Source: JAQBZY01 sp038117205 (lineage in GTDB: Bacteria; Pseudomonadota; Alphaproteobacteria; Rhodospirillales; Casp-alpha2). Taken from it: a stretch of 64,000 bases of DNA. Both the position numbers and the translations under genes were made by a program. Shown one piece after another: positions 52,016-60,199 of the stretch. Position 1 is the first letter of the stretch. Every line of letters begins with the position of its first letter. The stretch covers positions 62,001 through 126,000 of the forward strand of contig JAYOFL010000001.1 in assembly GCA_038117205.1 (NCBI GenBank). The letters run 5' to 3'. Under the pieces are notes generated by a model. The model made no database searches and had not been told where the DNA came from. It saw only the letters and a list, made by a program, of their open reading frames with translations.

Positions 52016-53247
52016 ATGACGCCCTCCTCCTTCAACGCCCGCAAGTCGGCGTCCGACATGCCGAGCAGGCCCTTGAACACCTCGTCGTTGTGTTCGCCGA
52101 CGGCCGGCCCGGCCCAGGCGACGCCGCCCGATGCATGGCCCTCGAAATGCGGCACGACGCCCGGATGCATGATCTTGCCGAAGCGCGGGTCCTCGACCTC
52201 GCGCACCATGCCGCGGGCGCGGAATTGCGGATCGGCGGCGATGTCGGAGATGTCGTAGATGCGTGTCGCCGGCACGTCGGCCTCGATCATCATCCGGTCC
52301 AACTCGTCGAGGGTCTTGGTCCGCGACCACTCGGCGATCACCGCATCGAGGGCGACGGCATTGATCGTGCGCGACGGGTTGTCGCAGAAGCGCGGATCCT
52401 TGGCGAGTTCCGGCATGCCCATCTTTTCCGTCAGCCGTTCGAACAGCGCCTGCGAGTTGGCGCCGATCAGGAACCAGCGATTGTCCTTGGTCGGATAGGC
52501 GTTCGACGGCGCCGTCGTGCGGATGGTCGAGCCCTGCGGCTGACGAATTTTTCCGAGATAACTGTATTCCGGAAGGATACCCTCCAGGAGGCTTAGCACG
52601 CTCTCCGTCAACGCCACGTCGACGACGCGCGCCCCTTGCGGCTTGCGTCCGGCCTGACGCTCGAACAATGCGGCGAGCAATCCTATCGCGGCATAGAGGC
52701 CGGCGACGCTGTCGCCCAGGCTGACGCCCGTGCGCACCGGCGGCAGGTCCGATTCTTCCTTCGGATATCCGGTCAGATGCCGGATGCCGCCGACCGCTTC
52801 GCCGATGACGCCGAAGGCGGCGCGTTTGTAATTCGGCCCCGACTGACCGTAGCCCGAGACGTGCACCAGGATGGCGTCCGGATTGACGGCGCCGATGCCC
52901 GCCGCGTCGAGGCCCCACTTGGCGAGTTGGCCCGGCTTGAAGTTCTCCACCACGGCGTCGACCTCGGCGATCAGCTTCTTCACCAACGCAATGCCGGCCG
53001 GTTTGCGGAGATCGACGGTGACGCTCTTCTTGTTGCGGCCGTGCACCGACCACCAGATCGAGGTCTGCTCGCCCAGCACCATCTCGCCCCAGCCGCGCAC
53101 GGGATCGCCGGTCTTCGGCGGCTCGACCTTGATGATCTCGGCGCCGAGATCGGCGAGGACGCGGGTGGCGAAGGGCGCGGCGATGAAGTGACCCAGTTCG
53201 AGAACGCGAAGTCCGTTCAGCGGACCGGTGACGGCGGCATCAGTCAT
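52012..53247 (-). CDS. CaiB/BaiF class III CoA transferase
   Basis: 411 residues. Start LNGLRVLELGHFIAAPFATR; the catalytic Asp sits in RTGVSLGDSVAGLYAAIGLL; RAFGVIGEAVGGIRHLTGYP-like sequence (FGVIGEAVGGIRHLTG) precedes it. It moves CoA from a donor thioester to a carboxylic acid. Co-expressed with the HMG-CoA-lyase-like gene. The start overlaps the VOC stop by 8 nt. ATG at 53247 is preferred to one 36 nt upstream because it matches the family start. Confidence 0.92.
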   Translation of the reverse strand: MTDAAVTGPLNGLRVLELGHFIAAPFATRVLADLGAEIIKVEPPKTGDPVRGWGEMVLGEQTSIWWSVHGRNKKSVTVDLRKPAGIALVKKLIAEVDAVVENFKPGQLAKWGLDAAGIGAVNPDAILVHVSGYGQSGPNYKRAAFGVIGEAVGGIRHLTGYPKEESDLPPVRTGVSLGDSVAGLYAAIGLLAALFERQAGRKPQGARVVDVALTESVLSLLEGILPEYSYLGKIRQPQGSTIRTTAPSNAYPTKDNRWFLIGANSQALFERLTEKMGMPELAKDPRFCDNPSRTINAVALDAVIAEWSRTKTLDELDRMMIEADVPATRIYDISDIAADPQFRARGMVREVEDPRFGKIMHPGVVPHFEGHASGGVAWAGPAVGEHNDEVFKGLLGMSDADLRALKEEGVI

Positions 53248-53638
53248 TCGTAACCTCGGAATCGTATTTGGAGACCTCGACAAGATTGCGGTCGGGGTCG
53301 CGGAAATAGACGGATGTGATCGGGCCGGTGGCGCCGGTGCGCGGGCTCGGCATCAGTTCGATCTCGACCCCGGCGGCCTTGAGATGCGCGACCACGTCGG
53401 CGATGGGGGTGCGGGTGATCAGGCAGAAATCGCCGCCACCCGGCGTCGGGTGCGCCGCCTTGGGCTCCAGTTCCCGCCCGGCAGGGTGCAGGTTGATCTT
53501 CTGGCGGCCGAACTTGAGGGCGGTCCGGCCCGCGCCGAAGGTTTCCCGCGTCATGCCGAGGGCGCGTTCGTAGAAATCGCAGGTAGCGTCGATGTCGCGC
53601 ACGGTCAGCACGAAGTGGTCGATACGGTCGATGAGCAC
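53240..53638 (-). CDS. VOC (glyoxalase/dioxygenase) superfamily protein
   Basis: 132 residues from GTG, which has GGGGAGAAACGAC ahead; a longer frame exists but without a site. RIDHFVLTVRDIDATCDFYE is the first beta-alpha-beta unit with the metal His; FCLITRTPIADVVAHLKAAG and SVYFRDPDRNLVEVS give the second unit and a Glu ligand. Role unknown: isomerase, epimerase or dioxygenase on a CoA or acid in this operon. Methylmalonyl-CoA epimerases are VOC proteins, but this one is shorter and not clearly of that group. Confidence 0.82.
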   Translation of the reverse strand: MLIDRIDHFVLTVRDIDATCDFYERALGMTRETFGAGRTALKFGRQKINLHPAGRELEPKAAHPTPGGGDFCLITRTPIADVVAHLKAAGVEIELMPSPRTGATGPITSVYFRDPDRNLVEVSKYDSEVTND

Positions 53639-53710
53639 GTCGTTTCTCCCCAATGGCGACACCATATCCAACGCGGACGGCGGCAACAAAACGTCGTTGC
53701 AGAAACCTTA

Positions 53711-53727
53711 TTTCGCGTTTTGCGAAA
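53711..53727. promoter_or_regulatory. Inverted repeat TTTCGC-N5-GCGAAA in the 53.7 kb intergenic
   Basis: Six-bp arms, 5-nt spacer, in the AT-rich region between the VOC gene (minus) and the 53868 gene (plus). It may be the operator of the VOC-CoA-transferase-lyase operon, for example for the LysR protein, whose sites often carry T-N11-A symmetry. Confidence 0.4.
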
Positions 53728-53867
53728 TTATATAGATAACTTTCTGATTTAGAGACACCTAAGGCCTTGCCGGAAGAAACTTTATGTTTCTCAAGTCGTT
53801 AACTAAATTGTAAGCAGGCGTCACGTAACGGTAATGGTCATAAAACCGTTCGACCGTCGGAGGAAAC

Positions 53868-54347
53868 ATGGCCCTGTTCGGCAAAAAGAAGAAGACAGCC
53901 GCCGCGAAATACGACGGGCCGCCCATCGACGTCGAATGGGTCCGCAACCGCAACGGCAAGTTCCACCGCCTGATCCACCTGGACACCCTGGTCGAGGGCC
54001 TTTCCGGGATCGGCGGCGTCTACGTCATCTGGCATTCCGGCGTGAAGCCGAAGTGGGTCTACATCGACAAGGCGGCGGACCTGGCTGGCGCCATCGACGC
54101 CGCGCTCGATAACAACGAGATCATGGACTACGAAAAGCACGGCGGCCTGTTCGTCACCTGGTCGCCGATCAAACCGGAATTCCGGGGCGGCGTGCTGCGC
54201 TACCTGCACGACAACATGGACCCGGAAGTCCCGAACCCGGACGCCAAGAATTTGAAGGACGACCCGATCAAGGTCCTGGAGCCGAAGCGCCGCGACAAGC
54301 CGCCTTCGACCGATACGAAGACGATCGAGCCGTCTTCGACGACCTGA
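53868..54347 (+). CDS. Small basic protein with GIY-YIG-like fold hints
   Basis: 159 residues. Lys-rich start (MALFGKKKKTAAAKYDG), then GIGGVYVIWHSGVKPKWVYI and GLFVTWSPIKPEFRGGVLRY, a spacing like that of GIY-YIG-type proteins (GVYVIW...VYI), but the catalytic Arg/Glu are not evident. The tail is acidic/Lys-rich and disordered. I know no assigned function. It has an isolated, AT-rich promoter region and GGAGGAAAC just before the ATG, so translation should be strong. Confidence 0.7.
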   Translation: MALFGKKKKTAAAKYDGPPIDVEWVRNRNGKFHRLIHLDTLVEGLSGIGGVYVIWHSGVKPKWVYIDKAADLAGAIDAALDNNEIMDYEKHGGLFVTWSPIKPEFRGGVLRYLHDNMDPEVPNPDAKNLKDDPIKVLEPKRRDKPPSTDTKTIEPSSTT

Positions 54348-54353
54348 TCGCGA

Positions 54354-56399
54354 TCAGGCCGCTTCCCTGGCCCTGTTCTCGACGATGCCGACGATGCCGT
54401 CGAGAATGGCGTTGAGATCGAAATCCTTCGGCGTGTAGACGGCGGCGACGCCGCTTTCCAACAATGCCTTCTCGTCGTCCGGCGGAATGATGCCGCCGAC
54501 CACCACCGGCACTTCGCCGATGCCGGCCGCCGCCATCTTCTGGATCACGTCGGCGACGAGGGTCGTGTGCGATCCGGACAGGATCGACAGCCCGACCACG
54601 TGCACCCCTTCCTGCAATGCCGCCGAGACGATTTCGTCCGGCGTCAGGCGGATGCCCTCGTAGACCACCTCGACCCCGGCGTCGCGCGCCCGCATGGCGA
54701 TCTGTTCGGCGCCGTTCGAGTGACCGTCCAGGCCCGGCTTGCCGACCAGCATCTTGAGGCGCGTGCCGAGCACTCTTTCCAGGTCCTCGACGCGGGCGCG
54801 GATCGCCGCCATGCCGTCCGGCGAGCGCGCGGCGGCGCCGCCGACGCCGGTTGGCGCGCGGTATTCGCCGAACACCTCGCGCAGCACACCGGCCCATTCG
54901 CCGGTCGTAACGCCGGCGTGCGCGCAGGCGATGGACGCCGGCATGACGTTCCTGTCTTCCGCCGCGGCGGCGCGGAGTTCCGCCAGCGCCGCGTCGGCGG
55001 CAGCTGAATCCCGGCCGGCCCGCCAGGCGCGGAGCCGCTCGACCTGCTCCTTCTCCGCCGACGCGTCGACGGCGAGGAAGGCGCCCTCGCCAGTCGCCCC
55101 ATTGGTCGCCAGCGGCGACGGCTCGGCCTCGGTGAACTTGTTGACGCCGACGACGGTCATGGCGCCGCTCTCGATGGCGGCGAGCCGCTCGGCGTTCGAT
55201 TCGACGAGGCGCCGCTTCATGTAGCTGTTCTCGACCGCGGCGACGGCGCCGCCCATGCCGGCGATGGTGGCTAGCTCGGCCAGGGCCTCTTCCTTGAGCG
55301 CCCGCACCTTGGCGTCGACGACGGGTGAGCCGTCGAAGAGATCGCCGTATTCCAGCAGATCCGTTTCGTAGGCGACGATCTGCTGCAGACGCAGCGACCA
55401 TTGCTGGTCCCACGGGCGCGGCAGGCCGAGCGCCTCGTTCCAGGCCGGCAACTGCACGGCCCGCGCACGGGCGTTTTTGGAAAGCGTCACCGCCAGCATT
55501 TCGAGGAGAATGCGATAGACGTTGTTTTCCGGCTGCTGCTCGGTGAGACCGAGCGAGTTCACCTGCACGCCGTAGCGGAAGCGGCGCATCTTCTCGTCGG
55601 TGACGCCGTAGCGGTCCCGCGTGATCTCGTCCCAGAGTTCCGTGAAGGCGCGCATCTTGCACATCTCGGTGACGAAGCGGACACCGGCGTTGACGAAGAA
55701 ACTGATGCGGCCGACCACGTCGGCGAATTCCGCGTCCGGCACCTTGCCCGCCGCCTTGACGCCGTCCAGCACCTCGATGGCGATGGCCAACGCGAAGGCC
55801 AGTTCCTGCACCGGCGTCGCGCCCGCTTCCTGCAGATGGTACGAGCAGACGTTGATGGGGTTCCATTTCGGGATCTCCTTCACCGTGAACGCCACGGTGT
55901 CGGAGATGAGCCGGAGGCTCGGCGCCGGCGGGAAGATGTAGGTGCCGCGCGACAGGTACTCTTTCAGAATGTCGTTCTGCACGGTGCCGGAGAGCTGGGC
56001 GCGCGCCGCGCCCTGACGCTCCGCCGTCGCCACATAGAGCGCCAGCAGCCACGCCGCCGGCGCGTTGATGGTCATGGACGTGTTCATCTTTTCGAGCGGA
56101 ATGCCGTCGAACAGCGTCTGCATGTCGCCGAGATGCGAGATCGGCACGCCGACCTTGCCGACCTCGCCGCGCGCCAGCGGGTAATCGCTGTCGTAGCCGG
56201 TCTGCGTCGGCAGATCGAAGGCGACGGAAAGCCCCGTCTGACCCTTGCCGAGGTTGGCGCGGTAGAGCGCGTTCGAGGCGGCGGCGGAGGAATGGCCGGA
56301 ATAGGTCCGGAACAGCCAGGGGCGGTCGCGTTCCGGCCGGGCATTGCCCTTCGCAGCCGCAGAACGGGCGCCGGCGCCCGCCTCGTAATTTTCTGCCAT
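54354..56399 (-). CDS. ecm: Ethylmalonyl-CoA mutase (methylmalonyl-CoA mutase family, MeaA type)
   Basis: 681 residues. AdoCbl-dependent rearrangement of (2R)-ethylmalonyl-CoA to methylsuccinyl-CoA. RTYSGHSSAAASNALYRANL and GQTGLSVAFDLPTQTGYDSD start the TIM-barrel; the C-terminal B12 domain has KPGLDGHSNGAEQIAMRARD (DxHxxG variant with GHSNGA), GLSILSGSHTTL and VVVGGIIPP. At ~680 aa it is shorter than the ~720-residue methylmalonyl-CoA mutase large subunit, and it lies divergent to ccr, so the ethylmalonyl form is favoured. ATG has GGGGAG upstream. Confidence 0.9.
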   Translation of the reverse strand: MAENYEAGAGARSAAAKGNARPERDRPWLFRTYSGHSSAAASNALYRANLGKGQTGLSVAFDLPTQTGYDSDYPLARGEVGKVGVPISHLGDMQTLFDGIPLEKMNTSMTINAPAAWLLALYVATAERQGAARAQLSGTVQNDILKEYLSRGTYIFPPAPSLRLISDTVAFTVKEIPKWNPINVCSYHLQEAGATPVQELAFALAIAIEVLDGVKAAGKVPDAEFADVVGRISFFVNAGVRFVTEMCKMRAFTELWDEITRDRYGVTDEKMRRFRYGVQVNSLGLTEQQPENNVYRILLEMLAVTLSKNARARAVQLPAWNEALGLPRPWDQQWSLRLQQIVAYETDLLEYGDLFDGSPVVDAKVRALKEEALAELATIAGMGGAVAAVENSYMKRRLVESNAERLAAIESGAMTVVGVNKFTEAEPSPLATNGATGEGAFLAVDASAEKEQVERLRAWRAGRDSAAADAALAELRAAAAEDRNVMPASIACAHAGVTTGEWAGVLREVFGEYRAPTGVGGAAARSPDGMAAIRARVEDLERVLGTRLKMLVGKPGLDGHSNGAEQIAMRARDAGVEVVYEGIRLTPDEIVSAALQEGVHVVGLSILSGSHTTLVADVIQKMAAAGIGEVPVVVGGIIPPDDEKALLESGVAAVYTPKDFDLNAILDGIVGIVENRAREAA

Positions 56400-56622
56400 T
56401 CCCTGACTCCCCTTTATTCGAAAAAATCGCCCTTTACATTCTAGGCGAAACTAAATTGCGTCAACGGTGATTTTTCCGCGTCAGCGTAACAAATTGTGCG
56501 TTGCGAAGGAAAGCGGAAACGTTTATGGCTGGTATTGCGTTGCAGCAAAAATGCAACGTGGGGAGGGCGGGACGACGGGAGGCGTCCGGTCGTATCACCG
56601 TCAAACAACGACAGGGGGCCTT
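56400..56622. promoter_or_regulatory. Divergent ecm/ccr promoter region
   Basis: 223 nt without a gene, AT-rich at 56405-56520. It contains the inverted repeat at 56538-56558. No clear -35/-10 pair was fixed. ACAGGGGGCC serves as ribosome-binding site of ccr. Confidence 0.5.
56538..56558. promoter_or_regulatory. CGTTGCA-N7-TGCAACG inverted repeat upstream of ccr
   Basis: Seven-bp perfect arms around GCAAAAA. It includes TTGCA and TGCAA, the arms of the palindrome in the phaE-phaR promoter, and the 9-mer TGCAGCAAA that occurs again at 18585-18593. A PhaR-type site is the obvious guess. Confidence 0.5.
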
Positions 56623-57903
56623 ATGTCGGAGACCGCGGAAATCATCGACTTCAATCGGGAACTGCCGAAGAAAGACCTTTACGAGGTGGGCGAGATTCCG
56701 CCGCTCGGCCACGTGCCGAAAAACATGTACGCCTGGGCCATCCGCAAGGAGCGGCACGGCGAACCCAATTCCGCCATGCAGATCGAGGTCGTCGAAACAC
56801 CGGAGCTCGACAGCCACGACGTGCTGATCATGGTGATGGCGGCGGGCGTCAACTACAACGGCGTCTGGGCCGCGCTCGGCAAGCCGATCTCGCCGTTCGA
56901 CTATCACAAGGCCGAATACCACATCGCTGGCTCCGACGCGTCGGGCATCGTCTGGGCGGTCGGCGCCAAGGTGAAGCGATTCAAGGTCGGCGACGAGGTC
57001 GTCGTGCATTGCAACCAGGACGACGGCGACGACGAGGAGTGCAACGGCGGCGATCCGATGTTCTCGACCAGCCAGCGCATCTGGGGCTACGAGACGCCGG
57101 ACGGTTCCTTCGCCCAGTTCTGCCGCGTGCAGGACCGCCAGTGCATGATGCGTCCGAAGCATCTGACCTGGGAAGAAAGTGCCTGCTACATGCTGACGCT
57201 GGCGACGGCGTACCGCATGCTGTTCGGCCATCGACCGCATATTCTGCGCCCGGGCCATAACGTGCTCGTGTGGGGTGCCTCGGGCGGTCTCGGTTCCATG
57301 GCCGTGCAGCTGATCGCCGTCGCCGGCGCGCATGCCATCGGCGTCATCTCGGAAGAGGACAAGCGCGACTTCGTTCTCGGCCTCGGCGCCAAGGGCGTCA
57401 TCAACCGCAAGGACTTCAACTGCTGGGGCCAGCTTCCGCCGGTCAACGGCGAGGGGTTCGCCGAGTACATGAAGGAGACCCGCAAGTTCGGTAAGGCGAT
57501 CTGGGACATCACCGGCAAGGGCAACGACGTCGACTTCGTGTTCGAGCATCCGGGCGAGGCCACCTTCCCGGTCAGCTGCAACGTCGTGAAGCGCGGCGGC
57601 ATGGTCGTGTTCTGCGCCGGCACCACCGGCTTCAACCTGACCATGGACGCGCGTTTCGTGTGGATGCGCCAGAAGCGTATCCAGGGCAGCCACTTCGCCA
57701 ACCTGATGCAGGCGAGCCAGGCCAACCAGTTGGTCATCGAACGCCGCATCGACCCGTGCATGTCGGAGGTGTTCTCCTGGGACGATATCCCGGAAGCGCA
57801 CATGAAGATGCTCCGCAACCAGCACAAGCCGGGCAACATGGCGGTCCTGGTCCAGGCCAAGCTGCCGGGCCGGCGCACGATCGAGGATTGCATCGAGGGT
57901 TGA
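56623..57903 (+). CDS. ccr: Crotonyl-CoA carboxylase/reductase
   Basis: 426 residues. Reductively carboxylates crotonyl-CoA to (2S)-ethylmalonyl-CoA with NADPH and CO2. MDR fold: ETPELDSHDVLIMVMAAGVN; HIAGSDASGIVWAVG; the NADPH site VLVWGASGGLGSMAVQL; VDFVFEHPGEATFPVS; and the Ccr-specific QKRIQGSHFANLMQASQANQ. Asn/Glu/His CO2-binding residues lie in the last blocks. Start ATG is preceded by AGGGGGCC. Divergent from ecm and followed by mcd: the three core enzymes of the ethylmalonyl-CoA pathway are together. Confidence 0.97.
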   Translation: MSETAEIIDFNRELPKKDLYEVGEIPPLGHVPKNMYAWAIRKERHGEPNSAMQIEVVETPELDSHDVLIMVMAAGVNYNGVWAALGKPISPFDYHKAEYHIAGSDASGIVWAVGAKVKRFKVGDEVVVHCNQDDGDDEECNGGDPMFSTSQRIWGYETPDGSFAQFCRVQDRQCMMRPKHLTWEESACYMLTLATAYRMLFGHRPHILRPGHNVLVWGASGGLGSMAVQLIAVAGAHAIGVISEEDKRDFVLGLGAKGVINRKDFNCWGQLPPVNGEGFAEYMKETRKFGKAIWDITGKGNDVDFVFEHPGEATFPVSCNVVKRGGMVVFCAGTTGFNLTMDARFVWMRQKRIQGSHFANLMQASQANQLVIERRIDPCMSEVFSWDDIPEAHMKMLRNQHKPGNMAVLVQAKLPGRRTIEDCIEG

Positions 57904-57970
57904 ACGGACGGCGGCTGTCGTATTTGCTGACACGCCGCCGTAACCTTCGTGTAACCGGGAGAGCGAGCGC

Positions 57971-59662
57971 ATGGACGCCAGTGGTGACAAGAACGGCGAC
58001 AAGAACGGCAATTCCGCCCTCATGAGCGACGTCATCGACGCCGCGGCGGCCGCCCTGCCGGCGGCTGAAACCCTGCTCGCCGAGGCGCGGCGCGCCGTCG
58101 GCGGCATGGTCGTGGTCGGCGGCAAGACGTCGGCAGAGAAGGTCGAGGCGCACCAGACGGCCGTGCACGGCCTGTCCTGGTTCGCCACCTACGTCGAGGG
58201 ACTGCGCCAGATGCTCGACTGGACGCGGCGGCTGGAAGGCGAAAGCCGTCTCGGCACCCTCGAACGGCTGATGCTGCAGGCGGCCTACGGCGAGTACCTC
58301 AACCAGCTCGCCGGCGGCATCGCCTTGAGCCAGGTCGAAATCGTCCGGCCCGCCGACTTGGGTCTCGGCCAGGCGGAAATCGACACCTTTCTGACCGAGC
58401 CGGTCCGCCGCCTGATGGCCGGCGGCAACACGGAAGCGGTGCGGAGCGAAATCGCCACGCTGATCGAGCACGGCGACTTCGGCCAGCCGGGCCTCGCCGA
58501 CGAAACGTTGCAGATGATCCGCGGCCAGTTCCGCCGCTTCGCCGAGGAGCAGGTCGTGCCGCACGCGCACGAATGGCACCTCAAGGACGAGCTGATCCCG
58601 ATCGGGATCGTTGAGCAGATGTCGGAACTCGGCGTCTTCGGCCTGACGGTGCCGGAGGAATGGGGCGGCCTCGGGCTCGGCAAGATGGCCATGTGCGTCG
58701 TCACCGAGGAATTGAGCCGCGCCTACATCGGCGTCGGCTCGCTCGGCACCCGCTCGGAAATCGCCGCCGAACTGATCCGGCTCGGCGGCACCGAAGCGCA
58801 GAAGGAACATTACCTGCCGAAGATCGCGTCCGGCGAACTGCTGCCGACCGCCGTCTTCACGGAGCCGAATACCGGTTCCGATCTGGCGTCGCTGAAGACC
58901 CGCGCCGTCAAGGACGGCGACGTCTATCGCGTCACCGGCAACAAGACCTGGATCACGCACGCGGCGCGCACCGACATGATGACGTTGCTGACCCGCACCG
59001 ATCAGAACGAGCCCGGCTACAAGGGCCTGTCCATGCTGCTGGTCGAGAAGCCGCGCGGCACCGACGAGACCCCGTTCCCGAAGCCGGGCATGACCGGCGG
59101 CGAGATCAAGGTGCTCGGCTATCGCGGTATGAAGGAATACGAGCTCGGCTTCGACAACATGGAGGTGCCGGCCTCGCAGCTTCTCGGCGGCGAGGAAGGT
59201 CAGGGCTTCAAGCAGCTGATGGCGACGTTCGAATCGGCCCGCATCCAGACCGCGGCGCGCGCCGTCGGCGTCGCCCAGAACGCGCTCGAGCTCGGGCTCC
59301 GCTACGCCGTCGAGCGCAAGCAGTTCGGCAAGGCCATCTTCGCCTTCCCGCGCGTGCACGGGAAGCTGGCGTGGATGGCGGTCGAAACCATGATCGCCCG
59401 CCAGCTCACGTATTTCTCCGGCCGCGAGAAGGACTCGGACCGCCGCTGCGACATCGAGGCCGGCATGGCGAAGCTGCTCGCCGCCCGCGTGGCGTGGTCG
59501 AACGCCGACGCGGCGCTGCAGATCCACGGCGGCAACGGCTACGCCCTCGAATACCCGATTTCGCGGGTGCTGTGCGACGCCCGCATCCTCAACATCTTCG
59601 AGGGCGCGGCGGAAATCCAGGCGCAGGTCATCGGCCGCGGCCTGCTGGCGCAAAGGAACTGA
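57971..59662 (+). CDS. mcd: (2S)-methylsuccinyl-CoA dehydrogenase
   Basis: 563 residues. Acyl-CoA dehydrogenase that forms mesaconyl-CoA. It has the N-terminal extension of ~170 residues special to Mcd (LPAAETLLAEARRAVGGMVV; VHGLSWFATYVEGLRQML). The core follows: TEPNTGSDLASLKTRAV; GNKTWITHAARTDMMT; QIHGGNGYALEYPISRVLCD; catalytic Glu lies near FEGAAEIQAQ. GGAGAGCG precedes ATG 57971; a second ATG at 58022 (MSDVIDAA) is possible. 67 nt behind ccr on the same strand. Confidence 0.95.
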   Translation: MDASGDKNGDKNGNSALMSDVIDAAAAALPAAETLLAEARRAVGGMVVVGGKTSAEKVEAHQTAVHGLSWFATYVEGLRQMLDWTRRLEGESRLGTLERLMLQAAYGEYLNQLAGGIALSQVEIVRPADLGLGQAEIDTFLTEPVRRLMAGGNTEAVRSEIATLIEHGDFGQPGLADETLQMIRGQFRRFAEEQVVPHAHEWHLKDELIPIGIVEQMSELGVFGLTVPEEWGGLGLGKMAMCVVTEELSRAYIGVGSLGTRSEIAAELIRLGGTEAQKEHYLPKIASGELLPTAVFTEPNTGSDLASLKTRAVKDGDVYRVTGNKTWITHAARTDMMTLLTRTDQNEPGYKGLSMLLVEKPRGTDETPFPKPGMTGGEIKVLGYRGMKEYELGFDNMEVPASQLLGGEEGQGFKQLMATFESARIQTAARAVGVAQNALELGLRYAVERKQFGKAIFAFPRVHGKLAWMAVETMIARQLTYFSGREKDSDRRCDIEAGMAKLLAARVAWSNADAALQIHGGNGYALEYPISRVLCDARILNIFEGAAEIQAQVIGRGLLAQRN

Positions 59663-59664
59663 AC

Positions 59665-60198
59665 GTGAGCCCTGACGGCTACAAGCGTTCCACCGACGAG
59701 ATCGCCGCCCGGATCGCCGACGTCGTGGTCCGCCCGGCTGAGGACGCCTACGCCGACGCCGTGATCCAGTTGACCGACGAGGTTTACGGCGAGTATGCCG
59801 GTTGTGTGCTGCTGGTAGACGAGGAAGAGCCGGAGCTGCGCCAGCCGAAATCGGCCTATGCCCGCATGGGCGGCCGCTTCTGGGTCGCCGAATGCAGCGG
59901 CCAGGTCTGCGGCACGGTGGCGCTGACGCCGACCGACGCGCCGGGCGTGGCCAGGCTGCACAAGCTCTATGTCGCCGCCGCCGCCCGCGGACGGGGCGTC
60001 GGCCGCACGCTCTGCGATCTGGTCGAGCGCACGGCCAGGGACGAGATGCGGGCCGACATGATGATGCTGTATACGGACTCCCGCTTCCTCGACGCGCACC
60101 GGCTTTACGAGAACCTCGGCTACGCCCGCCAGCGCGGCACCGTGCACCGGGCCGACGCGTCGCGCTCCATCGAGCACGTCTACACGAAGAAGCTCTGA
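59665..60198 (+). CDS. GNAT family acetyltransferase
   Basis: 177 residues from GTG, 2 nt after the mcd stop. FWVAECSGQVCGTVALTPTD; the acetyl-CoA loop LYVAAAARGRGVGRTLCDLV (R/Q-x-x-G-x-G/A); YTDSRFLDAHRLYENLGYAR at the end. Substrate unknown; the tight coupling to mcd suggests co-expression with acyl-CoA metabolism, possibly protein acetylation, but this is a guess. Confidence 0.88.
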   Translation: MSPDGYKRSTDEIAARIADVVVRPAEDAYADAVIQLTDEVYGEYAGCVLLVDEEEPELRQPKSAYARMGGRFWVAECSGQVCGTVALTPTDAPGVARLHKLYVAAAARGRGVGRTLCDLVERTARDEMRADMMMLYTDSRFLDAHRLYENLGYARQRGTVHRADASRSIEHVYTKKL

Positions 60199-60199
60199 A

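Noticed and set aside
55401..56444. A plus-strand frame opposite ethylmalonyl-CoA mutase
   Set aside because: Shadow frame, Arg/His-rich, no motif.
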